Under the pieces are notes generated by a model, which saw nothing but the letters and a program-made list of their open reading frames with translations, did not search any database and was not told the origin of the DNA. From Taiwanofungus camphoratus (taxonomy: Eukaryota > Basidiomycota > Agaricomycetes > Polyporales > Taiwanofungaceae), in NCBI GenBank assembly GCA_003999685.1, contig CP021226.1, forward strand, positions 1,116,001-1,180,000: DNA of 64,000 nucleotides, written 5' to 3'. The translations under genes and the position numbers were made by a program. Shown here one piece after another: positions 12,484 through 25,509 of the stretch; positions within the stretch are counted from its first letter, which is position 1; every line of letters starts with the position of its first letter.

Positions 12484-15400
12484 TTAGATGCTTAGATTTG
12501 CATGGCATACATGGGTTAACTTCTTCTGAAGCTCTCCAAATCTTCGTCGTTGCTCTAGCACGGCACAAAAATAATATGAAAACAGTTACCCTGTAAAATA
12601 ACATCACTCACCTGTACATGGCCATAGTGCCATTAGATAGTCCACAGGTCGTAATGAAGCCTTGCAGGCGTCCCAAGCGACTGAAAGTGAATTATCGCTG
12701 CTCCATAGCGTCAGGATTCTTCATGGGCCGGAATGATAAGATACAATGACATCGAGAAGCAACAAAAGCAAACCTCGAGATTTGGCCCATGAACCAGAAG
12801 AGGTAGAAAGGTCGTAATGATAGGCTACTGGCCGGTTGTCCGGTGATGGTGTGAAGGCCCTGCATCGCGCGTCTTGCCATGGAAGCTTGGTGCGTGACTA
12901 CAACGCGCGTGAGGAACAATATAACGTGATTGAAGAGATTGTACTCACGCCATTCCTCGGCCTTGTGGCGATGAACTAGCTGAGCAGTCCTGCGTTTAAC
13001 TATCAGCATCTTGTGCTAGCTATGATGATGGGTGTGAAACATACAGCGTCACGTTCGCCTGAGGCATGTATCGCTGAATATCAGCAAAAAGAAACATGCG
13101 AGAGCTAATGAAGACTGAAGCTAAGTTATCTGTCCGGATTCTCATGGATTGGACTTACATAAATAGGTATTCGCGATTCACAAACATGAAAGTTCTCTCA
13201 ATATCACAAGTGTGCCTAGCTAGAGCCTCTTCGATCGTATCAACTTCCTTCCAGGCTGCTAGCGCATACTGCGCCTTGTCAGTGTAGGTCAGAGCATCGT
13301 CGCTCCGCAAGCGTATGCAATTGTTCCATACGAGAAGGGTACGCATGTACAACGCCCATACTGAATGCTTTGACCACCGAGGTGTGGCTCTGATCAGGGT
13401 TTCTCCGGGGAAGAGCAATGCATACTAGCGACGACAGGTAAACCATAGTCAGTCAATTGACGATCGTGGGGCAGGTTTGAAGGCAACATCTCACATTGGC
13501 AGGATTCAGGATGAACAGGTCTAGCGGTAATGTTCCGGCCATGGCGGTGGTATAGGAACTATATCCGGAGGCCAAGATTACACTGCTCCAGACTAACCGT
13601 CGGTACTCCTCTTTCTTGATTTCACCCTCAGACCAGTTACTGCTCCAGCCCGGAGCACCGCTCCACATTGGCGTCAGTTCCACTGCACCAGGACAACTCT
13701 GGCCTAGGGTGTAAATAGAGCATGGGCATTCATTCTGTGATGATTGCACGTCAAACAAGTTGCCGTCCGCCATGTGTGGTCCACTCGTATCTCGGCGCTG
13801 TGGGCCAATTGTTGAGGAATACGGCCCATATTGAAAAAGCATAGAAACACGTGAATCATCCGCGTCCATATTTGTCAGGGACAGATAGCGTATCAGTGCA
13901 TCGAGCATCGCGATCGACGATCGCACCCGCTCTGAAGAGTGCAGAGGATGTGCGCTTATCTCGAAAAAAGCCAGCAACTGCGGGGTAAATCAAGAATTTA
14001 TAAATTGTATATCAGTGACGGTGAGTGACCAACATGAATATAAGCCAATTACCCAGCTAGCTTGAACAAGATTCTCGTCGATCCATCTCGTGCTCAGGCT
14101 CACCTCGAACGCGCTCTGAGCTTCATCCCGCAGCTTCAATGCTCTATCCCTCCCCTGTGCTCCCTGTCCCTCCTCTGAGCTTTGATAAAAAGTGGATATT
14201 GCCAAAGCAGCCAGGACCAAACTAGGCTGCAGCGAAGTCCTGCTGTCAGGTCCCCGTAGGCAGTCGAAAATTCGGGTAGCATTCAGAAAGGCAAACCAAT
14301 AACACGAGTGGCGGAAAAATGACCTAAAATCAGCGATGATGTGCCGTATTGCGGCTTCGCGTAGGCCTGGAGACAAAGGCATGAGATGACCACGCGGATG
14401 GTCAAATGGTGTGGAATAGAGGCTCAAAAGAGCGTCCCACCAGGTCTCGCGGACGAACTTGATGGAAGGCTCGGCACCTATGGCGGGCCTGTCTGATAGA
14501 TTCTCCGTGTCATCATCAAGAGTGTACGAAACGGTATCCAGGTATTGCACGCTATTAGCAGCATGCATAATTGGCATTAAATATTGGGGAGAGGTTGCTG
14601 CATGAGCGAGGGCAGCCTGGATTATAGGAATAACATCAAGTCATTGCGACGCTTTGCAAGAGTCAACTATACCTGTGCATATCTGGTATCTTCATAGTAT
14701 CCTTGCGGATGTGAAGAATGAGACGGAAGATCGCCAGAGCCGCGGGTCCCGTGTAAGGGATGGGAATCGTTGGGAACGGATGTGCTACTCGTTGCAGAAG
14801 TGTCTCGAAGAGCGCTCATGTGAGTCCGTGGCGTGACAGAAGGTTCTGCAGCACCAGTCGACAAAGTACTGGGTTGCACCGACTGCTCATGTGCGTCGCC
14901 CTCAAAAGCCTGATATATGACTGCGCTGTCATCATCCTCAAAACGTGGCTCACTTTCCCGCTTTCTTGCTCGCCTGTGCGGTTGTCCACCATCGTTAATT
15001 GTCGATGCCGCGGATCGCTGGCGGGCACCAGGCATCTTGTCTGGACCTCGTCGCTTCGGTGCGGCATCATATGAACATGAGCTGCCATTTTCCGTACGAC
15101 GGACGCAGTTGTGGCACGTCGGCTTTGCTCCGTCACAACGGATCTTGCGACTCCGGCTGAAAGAGACGCGGTGAGGCCGACGTAAAACAAACACAGAAGT
15201 GATATCAGATATCGCAGACAAGCACACGGAATTTTTCGACTGACCATTGAACACAGGCAACATAGACTCGTGTTCGTGGTTTGCCTTGGGTTGTTAGGGG
15301 CTGATCAGGTGCTAATTCAATACGCGGTTTCTCTTTGCGGGATTTGCTGTTGCCGGATGAAGATGGAACAGATGGCTTCCTGTTCGCTGGAATCGTGGAC

Positions 15401-15846
15401 ATGCCTTCCGGCGAATGGGTTGGGGATGACGGCGATGGTGTAGATACTGATGGTATAGTTTGTGACATTCGACCCTCATAAGCTAAGGGAGACAAATCAT
15501 GAGCCTCGTGCTGGAACGAGCTGCTTGCTTCGGACGGCATGTCCTGGATGACGTGGGTTTGGACGTTGCCAATGTCTCCTGAGACGGAAATGCTGGCACT
15601 CCTATGTTGAACGGCACCATAATAGGGATGGTGAGCATTGTGCGCACCATGGTACGCGCGAGACCTCGAAGAATCCTCTTGAAAAACATCTTTCCGAGCA
15701 TAGAAATCGGAAGGTCGTGAACTATGGTAGTTGTTCAAGTATTCTGGGCCTATGACATGGATGTCTTGTTGGAAATGGTCCTCCAAAGCGTCCGCTCGTG
15801 CGTATGCGCGGTTATCAGATACAGAATAAGGAAAAGTAGCCGACAT
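12484..15846 (-). CDS. Zn(II)2Cys6 transcription factor with MHR domain
   Basis: Ten exons (ascending): 12484-12554, 12612-12718, 12774-12897, 12949-12989, 13045-13104, 13159-13424, 13495-13977, 14053-14616, 14673-15156, 15245-15846; phases close, giving 933 residues. The binuclear zinc cluster is at residues 198-228 (C198, C201, C208, C215, C218, C228: ACVQCRSRKIRCDGAKPTC), interrupted by intron 1 inside the second Cys codon. The N-terminal 195 residues are Ser/Pro rich. The MHR region covers the rest (CYWFAFLNATRIFDCL; PSLVLAALAISTFYQ; YMPQANVTLTAQLVHRHKAE). Start ATG at 15846; no in-frame ATG upstream. Predicted nuclear, binding CGG-type sites as known for the family; targets unknown. Confidence 0.92.
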
Positions 15847-18800
15847 AGATGTAAGGATCTAATAAGAATCCTGCTTGACGGGGTCTAGGCTAAGACAACA
15901 GCACCCGAGATGTGCTATAGTTTGAAACAGGCAGACAGATGGGTGCAATTTCAGATTCGTTGAAATTACAAACTGACGAACAGCAACTGGAGATGAAGTG
16001 AAAATTGAGGTTAATGCCTGGCTCCGGGATTTTTGAACGGCTACTGTCATCGAGGAGGGAGACATAGGGAGACGGGCGTCGCGAGTTCGCCAAGCCGCTG
16101 CCGACAATTATAAGAGGATGTAAAGAAGCATTTCCATATTTGGATGCGGAGTGCGAGAAGCATCGTTGCCGGCCAATCGGGATCGCCCAAGAGTGATCAG
16201 AGCAGACGGCGACACAACACTTCGGAGACTACTTGTGTCTTCACCACTCCCTCGGCTCAACTTAAATACTCGTTGCCCTCTCGCTCGATCCCTCTTTTAT
16301 TCTTTTGGGTCCTCTCCATCCAGCAATATCTCCTATCTTTTTGTTTGGCCGGCCAGAATCATATTCAATCATCGTGAAATCCCCCGCCTCCTGGTGGAGT
16401 AGGTTCAATTCTATCGCGGCGTACAGATGCTCCTGATTATCAATATTGGCAAATCCTTGAGGCGGCCACCTACACTGCCTCTCCATGTCTCGAAAACTGC
16501 TCTTCTGACGTACATGGCGCCTTGGACAAATCCTGAACTTTGACCCTCATGATCTTCTCCTGACTCGGCAGGAGGCTTGCTAAGACCGGTAGATGTCGAA
16601 GTTATGAAGGGTGGAAATCACGTATGTGCGGTGACACCCGCCGCGGGCATCACCGCAACATGTCACGCAAATTTCGAGTTTGAAGTCTAATCTGACTCCA
16701 TATTGCTGCTGGCTATGAAATTTCATTGCACCATCGGAAAGGGCGTTGGAATCGTTGATCTCTTCCTTTTGGCCATGGGAAACGAACGGCGAAACCTCGC
16801 ACATGTAGAAGTAGACCGCACCGATGCGATAGGACATGATACGGCTGTCTCTCGCGACAGGTGATGTCTTCTCCTGCGCTTCGTGGTGTACCTCATTGCT
16901 TAGTGTGTTCGACCGCGCTTTATAAGGTTTCATGCATGCGGCTCCTGCACGGTGCAGCTTCCTGTGTGCGCGATAGTTGCTGGACGCCTAATGTAGTGAC
17001 GCTCTGGCATCTTACATTTTGCGATGCCGAGACCCCGTCAAACATTCCACGGCTTGTTCTCAAGCTGTCATAACGTAACCCCGGCATCACCCCTCGTAGA
17101 GGAATTTTTTCTTCCGTTACTGGGAGTGACAATGAGGTTTGTCCCCTTCTGATCTTCGCGGGGCTCTTCTCTTACAATCAGATGCATCCCATATGACTCT
17201 CCAACTGTACTATGGCCAAATTTTCAGGCCGGAGAGCCTTTATGGATTCGTGATTCAACCCAATGCATCTGACCAGGGTCTTGTGCTCGATCAATGGATC
17301 ACGGTCAGAAAGTACCGTACGAAGTGCAGAGCTAAAGAGGTGTATAGTATACTGGAACAGGGAATCTTTTGGCAGACAATGCGTGTTATAGCACCCCAGC
17401 ATCAAAGTCTTAGCTGAACAACGTTAGTGACTGTCGGATACAGAATATACCACAGATACACAGCAAGACCGTGAAGTCGGAATTTTTTAGAATAGTAAAC
17501 CCGCCAAAGCTAACACTATCGCCACCCAGTTCTCACTTTTGTGCTCCTTGCACTTAGGTGTAGATCGGTCAGTGCATTGTCCGTCCCTCGAGATTACTGC
17601 GATTATTCTTATAGGCCATGTCGCTTCTCAAAATGACAATGATTCGGACATTTATTCAGTCGTGCTACTTGCAAAATTGTTGTTTGAAGTTTGACAGCTG
17701 ATCGTTTTACAGCTCATGCGATGAAGCATATGTAGAAACGTCCACAAGTGTCGATATCCAGCGAGTTGAGAATCAGCAGGAAGGCCTCAGTCCCCATCTC
17801 GAATTTTCCAGCGAAAACTACAATGGAGCGTATTTTCCGAGATCATCAAATCCTCAGGAAACAGAAGCGTGAGCCAGCTGAAGGGCATAGTGATCACCCT
17901 TGTGAAGGTATGTTTACCTTGCAGACTCGTTATCGCCGCTCAGCACAGACAGCTACACGAAGAAATCGACCACGCTTGCGAGTATTGGCCATGTCACGGC
18001 AGCACTTTTGTTCTCTCTTAGCCCTATCTTCTAGAAAGGGCATTGATATCCGGTCTGGCGAATACGATATGGTATCACGAAGAAGTGTTCGGTCCGCCTA
18101 GCATCGGTCTTCGCAGCCTCTTCACATGTAAGCATCTGCTTCCTTCCCCATCACATTTGTCTTAGTTCCGAGGGTATCAATTTCCAAGGACATCATAGAA
18201 GTGACTTCGTATACATTGATACCATGCTAACTAGACACAGTGTACCTTCTAAGGAGGACATTCACATATATAAGGTGACCGATGCCGTGCTCTGATGTCT
18301 TCGTCTGCTTCTGAGATCGCCGTCACTAAGACCGACTTAGCCGTGTTTTGGACGTCTTTTTTGCAGCGGAGACTGTGGAGAGGTAGGAGACCTAGAGCTT
18401 CGGTGTGTGATATGTAGTCTCTTTTCATAATCGACGCAGCTGAGGGATGCCGTTACTTTCTTTTTTGGATCATGCTAATGCCCCCCTCCGCAACCGCATT
18501 CGGTATTTTCAGCCGACCCTAGCCCTACTCATTCCGGCTTCGTTGGGTACTGCAAGTATCCGATACTCCGGCTCTAAGCCCAGGCGTGCGAGAGAGTCTA
18601 ACGTTCGGACGCTTGAACGCCTCGCAGTATCAAATCCTCTGCCAAGTCGTCCATAGCTGCGTTCAGTCCGTTGTTGTCGAATGCAATCCTGGGCTAGACG
18701 TGACTTCTACTTTTTTTTTCTCAGAGGTAGTAGATCCCTTTGGCTGTGAGCTCAGAGAGATGCAATGCCATCTCTGTATTTGGACTAACACTGATGGGAA

Positions 18801-20217
18801 ATTGGATGAATGCCCCTCGGTCACCCATGTGAGTCGCAGTCCATGTCATGCGCGAATTGCTCCAGAAAACTGCCCAATCTGTCGGACTCGCGTCGTTCAA
18901 CTTACGAAGGGAAATTTTTTCTTGGTAGTCTTCGTATCCGTCAGACAATCCGAACCTTCAACTACTTAGCTTACCAGATCTCACATCCATCCATCCAGCC
19001 ATAAAGACCCCCGGTTGCAGTTCTTCCTGGCATTCCTACAGTTGTCTTCGTTCATGATGCATTTGCTAACGAGCATGCGCTGGTAGTTAAGCCTGTGCTG
19101 GTAGAGACGCCCGAGTATTATACGTGAAGGGCACCCATCAGTGTATACTTAGGATGCTTCGGTACATGTGCCTACAATAACGACATACTAAACCTCTTTA
19201 TTATTCAGCGTGATATAGGTTGTCGCTTCTTGAAGAACCGCTTTGATTGAGCTTGACTCGCCCTACAGACACCGAACCACAACGGGCGCTGCTTTGCGGC
19301 TTGCGCGACTCTGCTTAATTAATGGTGTGTAATGCGATTTCTTGACTACTGTGGCTGGATTTTCTCGCTTCTCTTGAAGCAAATTTGATCCATTTATTGA
19401 ATGTTATGTGCGATCACCCGATCATATGAATATTTAGTGATCAATATAGAAAATTCTTGCTGAATCCGTCTCATTGTAGCAAGACGTCCTAGGTGATGGC
19501 TAGCTTATTTTGTAACTCAGGTTTAGAGAACACTCACTCCGGCAAGTCGTGCAGATCAATTGAACAGTATGTTTACAAGCTTGTTCTACGGTGTAGTGAC
19601 TGACCGATGCGAAGGCGTGAGAGTAGTTCCGCGGACAACGTGATGATGTTCTCAAACAGCCATATATAGAGGACGCCAAAGGAAAGTTACCCATGCAGAC
19701 TCCGCAGCTCGCGAATGGCGTAGTATCTTGCACGTTACAAGAGGGCCCCGGAAGCTCATACGATATTGCCTCAATCAATCCACGCTGTCAGTGACGTACC
19801 ATACTTCGTGGAATCATGACGGTATGTTCGCAGACTTCTAGAGACATTGAAGGTCATAAGAGGCCCATGCAGTACAAAGCCACCAGAGTAAATGACTGAA
19901 AGATCTTTACTTAGAACTTCTGTGCGCAACGCGTAGTCTCTTCTCGGATTCAATAGCTTGACACAGGTAGCCCTATTTCTCTATTTGACCATACCCATCC
20001 AAAACGGCTCCTCATTGTGCCGTCATTTTCATTCGATGCATAGTGCACCATGTGGTTGCAAGTCATGTTCCCATTGAGCCTTCCAAATAACACACCCGAG
20101 TTGAAATACAGAACATGCTTGCATCTTGATGTAAATATCCAAGATATCAGTTCCCGGCTAATGTTACGAATGGCCCAACCTGACCGCATAAGGTGACCAC
20201 TCCCTAGGCGCCAATCC
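15847..20217. other. Long gene-poor stretch
   Basis: No gene recognised over 4.4 kb. 16240-16400 is pyrimidine-rich like a promoter leader, but no coding region follows it. A fragmentary reading around 17740-18130 (for example IWYHEEVFGPPSIGLRSLF in one frame) looks like a relic exon of a decayed gene that I cannot name. Other ORFs here are under 130 codons and show no domain. Confidence 0.45.
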
Positions 20218-21453
20218 ATGTATGCCTTGCTCTCCGTCTCTTTCCTGCTTCTCATGAGAGCTGCTGGGGTGATCGCGATTGCAGCTCCCAGTTCACCGGG
20301 GCAAGAGGGTTCTGTGCTCGAACGTCGCGCAGTCACGACATCGACGGCATCACAGGTCGCGGGTTTTGATCCCTTCACTGAATTTGCGATAGCTGCATAT
20401 TGTCCGTCGATCTTGCCCCAGAACTGGACATGCGGTGGTGGGCTCGTATTTCTTGCCTAGACGTAAGATGATCTGATGTGGCATCTAAGAATATGCGATG
20501 CCGTCCCCGGTTTTGAGCCAACACTGACTGGAGGTGATGCCGATGCAGTAGAACTATGTAAGTCTTGGGATATATGCACGCATGGAGGATACTTGACCAA
20601 TGCAGGGTACAAAGGTTATGTCGGATATTGGCCGGAAGCCAATGCCGTTGTCGTAGCTCATGAGGGAACGGATCCCTTCGAACTGTAAGCCATCTTACTC
20701 GTGATACCGTCAGCTGAACCGTACCTCTAAAATGGCTTAGCTTGTCGGATTTGACGGACCTAGACATTGTCATGCAGAACCTCAACAGCACACTATTTCT
20801 AGGAATTCCTTCAGACGTCTCTGTTCATAGCGGATTCGCGGACGAATAAGAGCTGACGGCAGAACTTATACTGGCGGAGATGCAGAAGATTATTCGCCAA
20901 AGGGGGGCCACGAATGTTTACCTTGTATGCTTTGTTAAATGGTGCCATGCTTGCGTTGCGAAGACACTGATTTCGTGTGGAACATAGATTGGGCATTCAC
21001 TTGGGGCTGCGTTGGCAGAACTTGACTCGCTCTACATGGCACTAAACCTCCCGTCAAATATTCATGTGAAAGGAGTCACCTATGGAACTCCCCGAGTTGG
21101 CAATGCAGCGTACGCAACTCTGTTTGACTCAATGGTACGTCATGCGATCCGGTCTCCCTTGTATGGAGGTCATCTGTGCGCATTGACTCCTCCATTTCAC
21201 TAGGTACCAGACTCCACTCGCATGAACAACGAAAAGGATCCCATACCTATAGTCCCTTGGCGCTTCCTGGGCTACTTTACATCCACACGGGGAGATTCAC
21301 GTTGTATCCTCTAGTTATGTAGTAGCCTGCCCCGGTGACGACGACGACGTAGATCCACAATGTACGGAATTGAGCGTGCCGAGCATCGCGGATAGCAATT
21401 TGGTGAATCATATAGGGCCATATCCAGGGAATATTTACATGGGTTGCATCTGA
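20218..21453 (+). pseudogene. Broken class-3 lipase (tandem copy 1)
   Basis: Closely related to the intact lipase at 23643-24891, with the same exon order: signal peptide (MYALLSVSFLLLMRAAGV), ASQVAGFDPFTEFAIAAYC, PGFEPTLTGGDADAVEL, GYWPEANAVVVAHEGTDP, nucleophile motif IGHSLGAALAELDSL, GVTYGTPRVGN, TRMNNEKDPIPIVP. Broken by an in-frame TAA at 20847-20849 (after GFADE, where the partner has a sense codon), by a one-base frameshift near 21275 just before the catalytic His segment, and by a first intron whose donor (GTGGGC) and acceptor no longer give a matching phase. Without these it would be a secreted alpha/beta-hydrolase lipase. The high residual similarity suggests recent inactivation after tandem duplication. 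Confidence 0.85.
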
Positions 21454-23642
21454 AAAGTTCAAAGTTAGTATGGTGACCGTATGTCATCACATCTGTGCGC
21501 TTCGAATGAAAAATTGGCCGTGTAGTTAACACCTGTGACTCTGGATAGGAAATAAGTTGTAATATTTGTGATCACCCAAGGCCAACACCAAAAAGTGCCT
21601 TCCCAGTTGCCCCAGCGAAATGTGGCTACTGTGACTAAACGGGACATTATTTCCATTGCGCTTTATGAAGCCTATCATTCGAGCACAAAGCAATCAGGTA
21701 CTGCAGGCTGCAGCACGGAATCCGATCTTGACCGGCAACGATGTACCTCGATGTATTGTGACTATCGACACACCACTGCATAAAAGACTGAAAGTCGGAC
21801 ACTCTTCAGCACCGCGCATCGTCTTGGTTATGGAGATTGAAACTCTTGCAGAGAAGTAGTGTTTGTTCAAAGTCAGAGTTGGCCGCGTCGACTACAGCTC
21901 TGTATTTCAGCAATGAAGCAAGGCTGGTGCGATGGGTTGATTGATGTACTATGCATTCACCAGCTTTGTACAATTTTCTGTAAATCGTGAATAACTCCGC
22001 AACAACATTATCTTATAACCTCGGAATTTCAGCAATGGATAGAAAAAGGTCTTAGCTACAGGACTGTCTACTAGCATTTGTACAAACCAACGAGGAGAAC
22101 GTGCCGGAACAGTACCGAGACAACAGTGCACTTTGGAAGTGTATTGCAAAATTTTGTCACAATACGTCACAGTATGGCCAATACTCGGCTTCTTCGGCAG
22201 GTCAACAGCCGTTAAGCGTGAGCGCATCGGAATCATCTAGCGTGATTCCCTTTCTGAGCAGTGTGGCTGCTGTTCGTCACACTCGCTCAATGTTTTGTTT
22301 TGAACACAAGAAATGGCCAGTTGATTGTTTCATCAAGTAGCAGGTTTGAATGAAAAGCATGAAGCCCTGGTTTACTGAAATTTTCAGGAGGAACAGTGAG
22401 CAGGATGGGACTAGATCTGCTCATCTCAGTCAATTACTGGCCATACCGGGACTCATTTTGATGCATTTTCACTTGCAAGACAGCTACAACAAAATTTCTA
22501 CTACTTGAAGTTGATATTCCATTAGAGTACTACCAGACCCATATGTACAACAAGTTTCTTGAGGTTATCTGAAGTTTGCAGTGCTCGAGAGGCCATTGTA
22601 CAAAGCTGGTGAATGCATAGTACTAGTAGACGGTATGTGGCATAGTTTGGTGTCAGACCGCGTGCACGGGTTCCCTGATCGGGCCGCGATCACTTTCTCG
22701 ACGGTACTTCCGACAGGGAGTACTTGGTAGGTCGTCCTTCGAGCCCATGACGCCGAACATATCGAGCGTATTATATAGACCCTCAGGTCTCACTACTCAG
22801 TGGTCCAGTCCGTAGGTCAGCTTTTGGGACTAGTCGATGTCACTCCGGGGTGCGACGGAGATTTCCGGGATTTCCGGGATAGAGACGCTCGTCTCGGCGG
22901 ATGCAAATTCAATATAGTGAGCGCGTAACATCCAAAATCCGTTTTCGAATTGAAGTAATGGTACAAGAGACCGGCTCTCACCCTTCATAAATGTATGAGT
23001 TTCAAGCGAGTGAGTTGGAATGCAACTTGGCAAGGCCGGCGACCCTTGAGTCAAAATATTCACGAGAAGCATGCACTCATAACACGCAATCGCCGGACAC
23101 TGGGTTGTTTCCGTCAACTTTTTTATTGTCACCCGTCTTGACCATGCAGCCTCTGATCATGCGACTTCGCAACCACGCGATACCAGTTCACTACCATCAC
23201 TCTATGAAGGACCCGAACAGTGTGCCTGTGGGGACCTTCACAAGCAACAGCTTCACACGTCCCATTTGCGGGGTACATACAGTATATTTTTGGTCGTGAC
23301 ACTTATACGCCGCCGACATGACCAACGCAGGTGGCCCCTGACAGTCCTCCCTTGGTATGTAGACCTGAACGCTCTTTCAGGACTCAAACAGCTGATTCGA
23401 CGGCACCCAATTGTCGTAGTTGCTTAGCAGATCACTGCAGTTACGCTGCTTGTACCCGGCAAATGGTGTACCACACGGCTCCATGTGATCATGCTCTGTT
23501 GGTACGTTCGAGAAAATGCAGAAGGAAGGTGTCTGTCCTGATGTATATAGTCCGAATGTTTCTTATCAGGTGTCGTCGCGGCCATCCACTCCCCGGTTCA
23601 TGTCCAAACCATTCCCCTCGTTCGCTCTCTGACGGTCGATAA
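21454..23642. other. Intergenic between tandem lipases
   Basis: Contains the TIR element copy A (21949-22620). 22621-23642 is the presumed promoter of the intact lipase, with TATATA-like stretches near 22772 and 23540; no gene seen. Confidence 0.5.
21949..22620. mobile_element. Non-autonomous TIR DNA element, copy A
   Basis: 672 bp flanked by TA at 21947-21948 and 22621-22622. Terminal inverted repeats of about 26 bp: left CTATGCATTCACCAGCTTTG... and right its reverse complement ending ...GCATAG. Similar sequence recurs at 30325-31285 (copy B) and, more diverged, at about 61314-62200 (copy C). No transposase is readable; one 79-codon ORF inside is shared with copy B, but I would not call it a gene. 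The TA target site fits a Tc1/mariner-type MITE; family assignment is inference. Confidence 0.85.
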
Positions 23643-24891
23643 ATGTTTGCATTGCTTGCCGTCGTGGTCCCGGCTCTCTGGAGTGCCGCTAGGGCGATAG
23701 CACTCCCTGCGTCCATCCCAGTCCCAGTGACCGACACAGTACTTGGACGTCGCGGTGGAGTCACAAACCTGTCAGTTGCGCAGGTTGCGGGTTTCGAGCC
23801 GTATACCGAGTTTGCGCGAGCCGCATATTGCTCGTCTAGCGGGATCACCGGCTGGCAATGTGGTGGTAAGCTCGTATTCAACGCCCAATTTGAAGTCACT
23901 ATCCTCATGGAGGTGTTCAGATGCATGCAGTGCCATCCCTGGATTCGAGCCTACCCTCACTGGCGGTGATGGCAACGACGTTCAGCTATGTATGTTTCCA
24001 CAGTTGCGAAGTGTATCGTATGGCTGAGAATTTTATGGTGTATAGTTTTCGTTGGATATTGGCCCGACCAAAATGCTGTTGTGGTAGCTCATCAGGGGAC
24101 GAATCCTACCCAGCTGTCCGTTCTTCATTCACTTATGACTATCGTCGAAGCTAATATATGTATATTTCCCAGCTTATCAGACTTGACTGATGTCGACATC
24201 ATCACAGAGAATCTCAATAGCACACTCTTTCCAGGCGTTTCGACAGATATTTATGTCCACAGCGGGTTTGCCAACGAGCAGGCACAGACAGCTACAGCTA
24301 TACTGGCAGAGACAAAGAAAATCATACAGGAAAATGGAGCAACTAGCGTTATTCTTGTATGTTTCACCGTTCCTACACCGTTCCTACCTTGAATTGTGAT
24401 ATATATATTGATCGCTATGTAATGCGATAGATTGGACATTCATTGGGCGGTGCTCTGGCTGAGCTCGACGCGCTCTTCATGACATTAAATCTTCCCTCCG
24501 ATATTCACATCAAGTCTGTCACATTTGGAACACCTCGAGTTGGAAATCCAGCCTATGCGACTTATTTTGACTCAATGGTATGTGATTACTGTCGGTACCC
24601 TGGTGTGACGTCGCCCTGACCTTGATCTGACGTCAGGTACCAGACTTCACCCGCATGAATAACGAGAAGGATCCTATTCCAATTGTACCAGGCCGCTTTA
24701 TGGGCTTCCAGCACCCTCATGGAGAAGTCCACATCGTCTCTCCAGGCGATGTAGTATCCTGCCCTGGCGATGATGATGCCGTGGATCCGCAGTGCACAAT
24801 CATGACGGTTCCGAACATCGTAGAAAGCGATCTCTTGAACCATTTGGGACCATACCAGGGCATTTACATAGGTACCGTATTCTGTACTTAA
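23643..24891 (+). CDS. Secreted class-3 lipase (intact tandem copy 2)
   Basis: Six exons: 23643-23865, 23921-23989, 24046-24115, 24173-24356, 24431-24577, 24637-24891; phases close, giving 315 residues. Signal peptide MFALLAVVVPALWSAARA. Catalytic triad: Ser186 in IGHSLGGALAEL, Asp243 in NNEKDPIP, His263 in HPHGEVHIV, in the normal order for fungal lipase class 3 (mono/diacylglycerol and triacylglycerol lipases of the Rhizomucor type). Predicted to hydrolyse ester bonds of acylglycerols outside the cell. The third intron uses a weak GTCCGT donor where the broken neighbour copy has GTAAGC. It sits about 2.2 kb downstream of that copy with a TIR element between them. Confidence 0.93.
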
Positions 24892-25305
24892 AGCCTTTCT
24901 TTCCTCAATTCGTAATATTGGGTTGCATGGTTATTCTTCTGCTGACATTTCTGTGTTTCTGATCCTTCACCTCCGCGGTTAACCTTGTGCATGCATTGCT
25001 AGTGCCTTTTATATACCCGAATTCTGCTCAGTATCTGTGTAGGCGCCTGAGCAACCTGTTACACTGACTCATATGCAGCAGTACAGACAATCGCATCCGG
25101 ATGTTCATTTTTCGATGTAATAGCATCGATGCTGTGGAGTACAATTGTCTGATAGTTAGGGGATTGTATAGTTATTGATGAAAACGATATTGCTCAGTAT
25201 AACGCATCCTGATATTTCCATCCAGAGGCCGACCTGCAAGTGATCGAGCAGCAAAAGTTATGACGATGCAGATCATCGTCCAAAAATAGTTGTTGACACA
25301 AAATA
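24892..25305. other. Intergenic region
   Basis: 3' flank of the lipase and 3' flank of the tRNA. AT-rich; nothing else seen. Confidence 0.5.
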
Positions 25306-25392
25306 TTCAGATACGGGGAATCGAACCCCGAGCTACCGCGTTCAACGGTACATCTTGAGAGGCGGTAATGTTAGCCATTACACCATATCCGA
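25306..25392 (-). tRNA. tRNA-Glu(CTC), intron-containing
   Basis: Full cloverleaf on the minus strand: acceptor TCGGATA paired with TATCTGA (one G-T), D arm GTGTAATGGCTAAC, anticodon stem ACCGC/GCGGT around CTCTCA...C, T arm CGGGGTTCGATTCCCCG, discriminator A. A 15-nt intron lies after position 37, the usual nuclear tRNA intron site. Anticodon CTC reads GAG. The third acceptor pair is a wobble, unlike the second tRNA-Glu at 31484. Confidence 0.93.
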
Positions 25393-25509
25393 TGGATTAG
25401 ATGCTTTGTTTTGTATTATTATAGATAATAATATAGGTTCAATCGTTCCTAAACGAGTCCACCTTTGGTTATGAGGTCCTTCGTACGAGGCTAAGTACTT
25501 ATTGGCAAA

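Noticed and set aside
22101-22340. 79-codon ORF inside TIR copy A, also seen in copy B
   Set aside because: Considered as a transposase remnant, but no transposase motif is present and copy C does not keep the frame.
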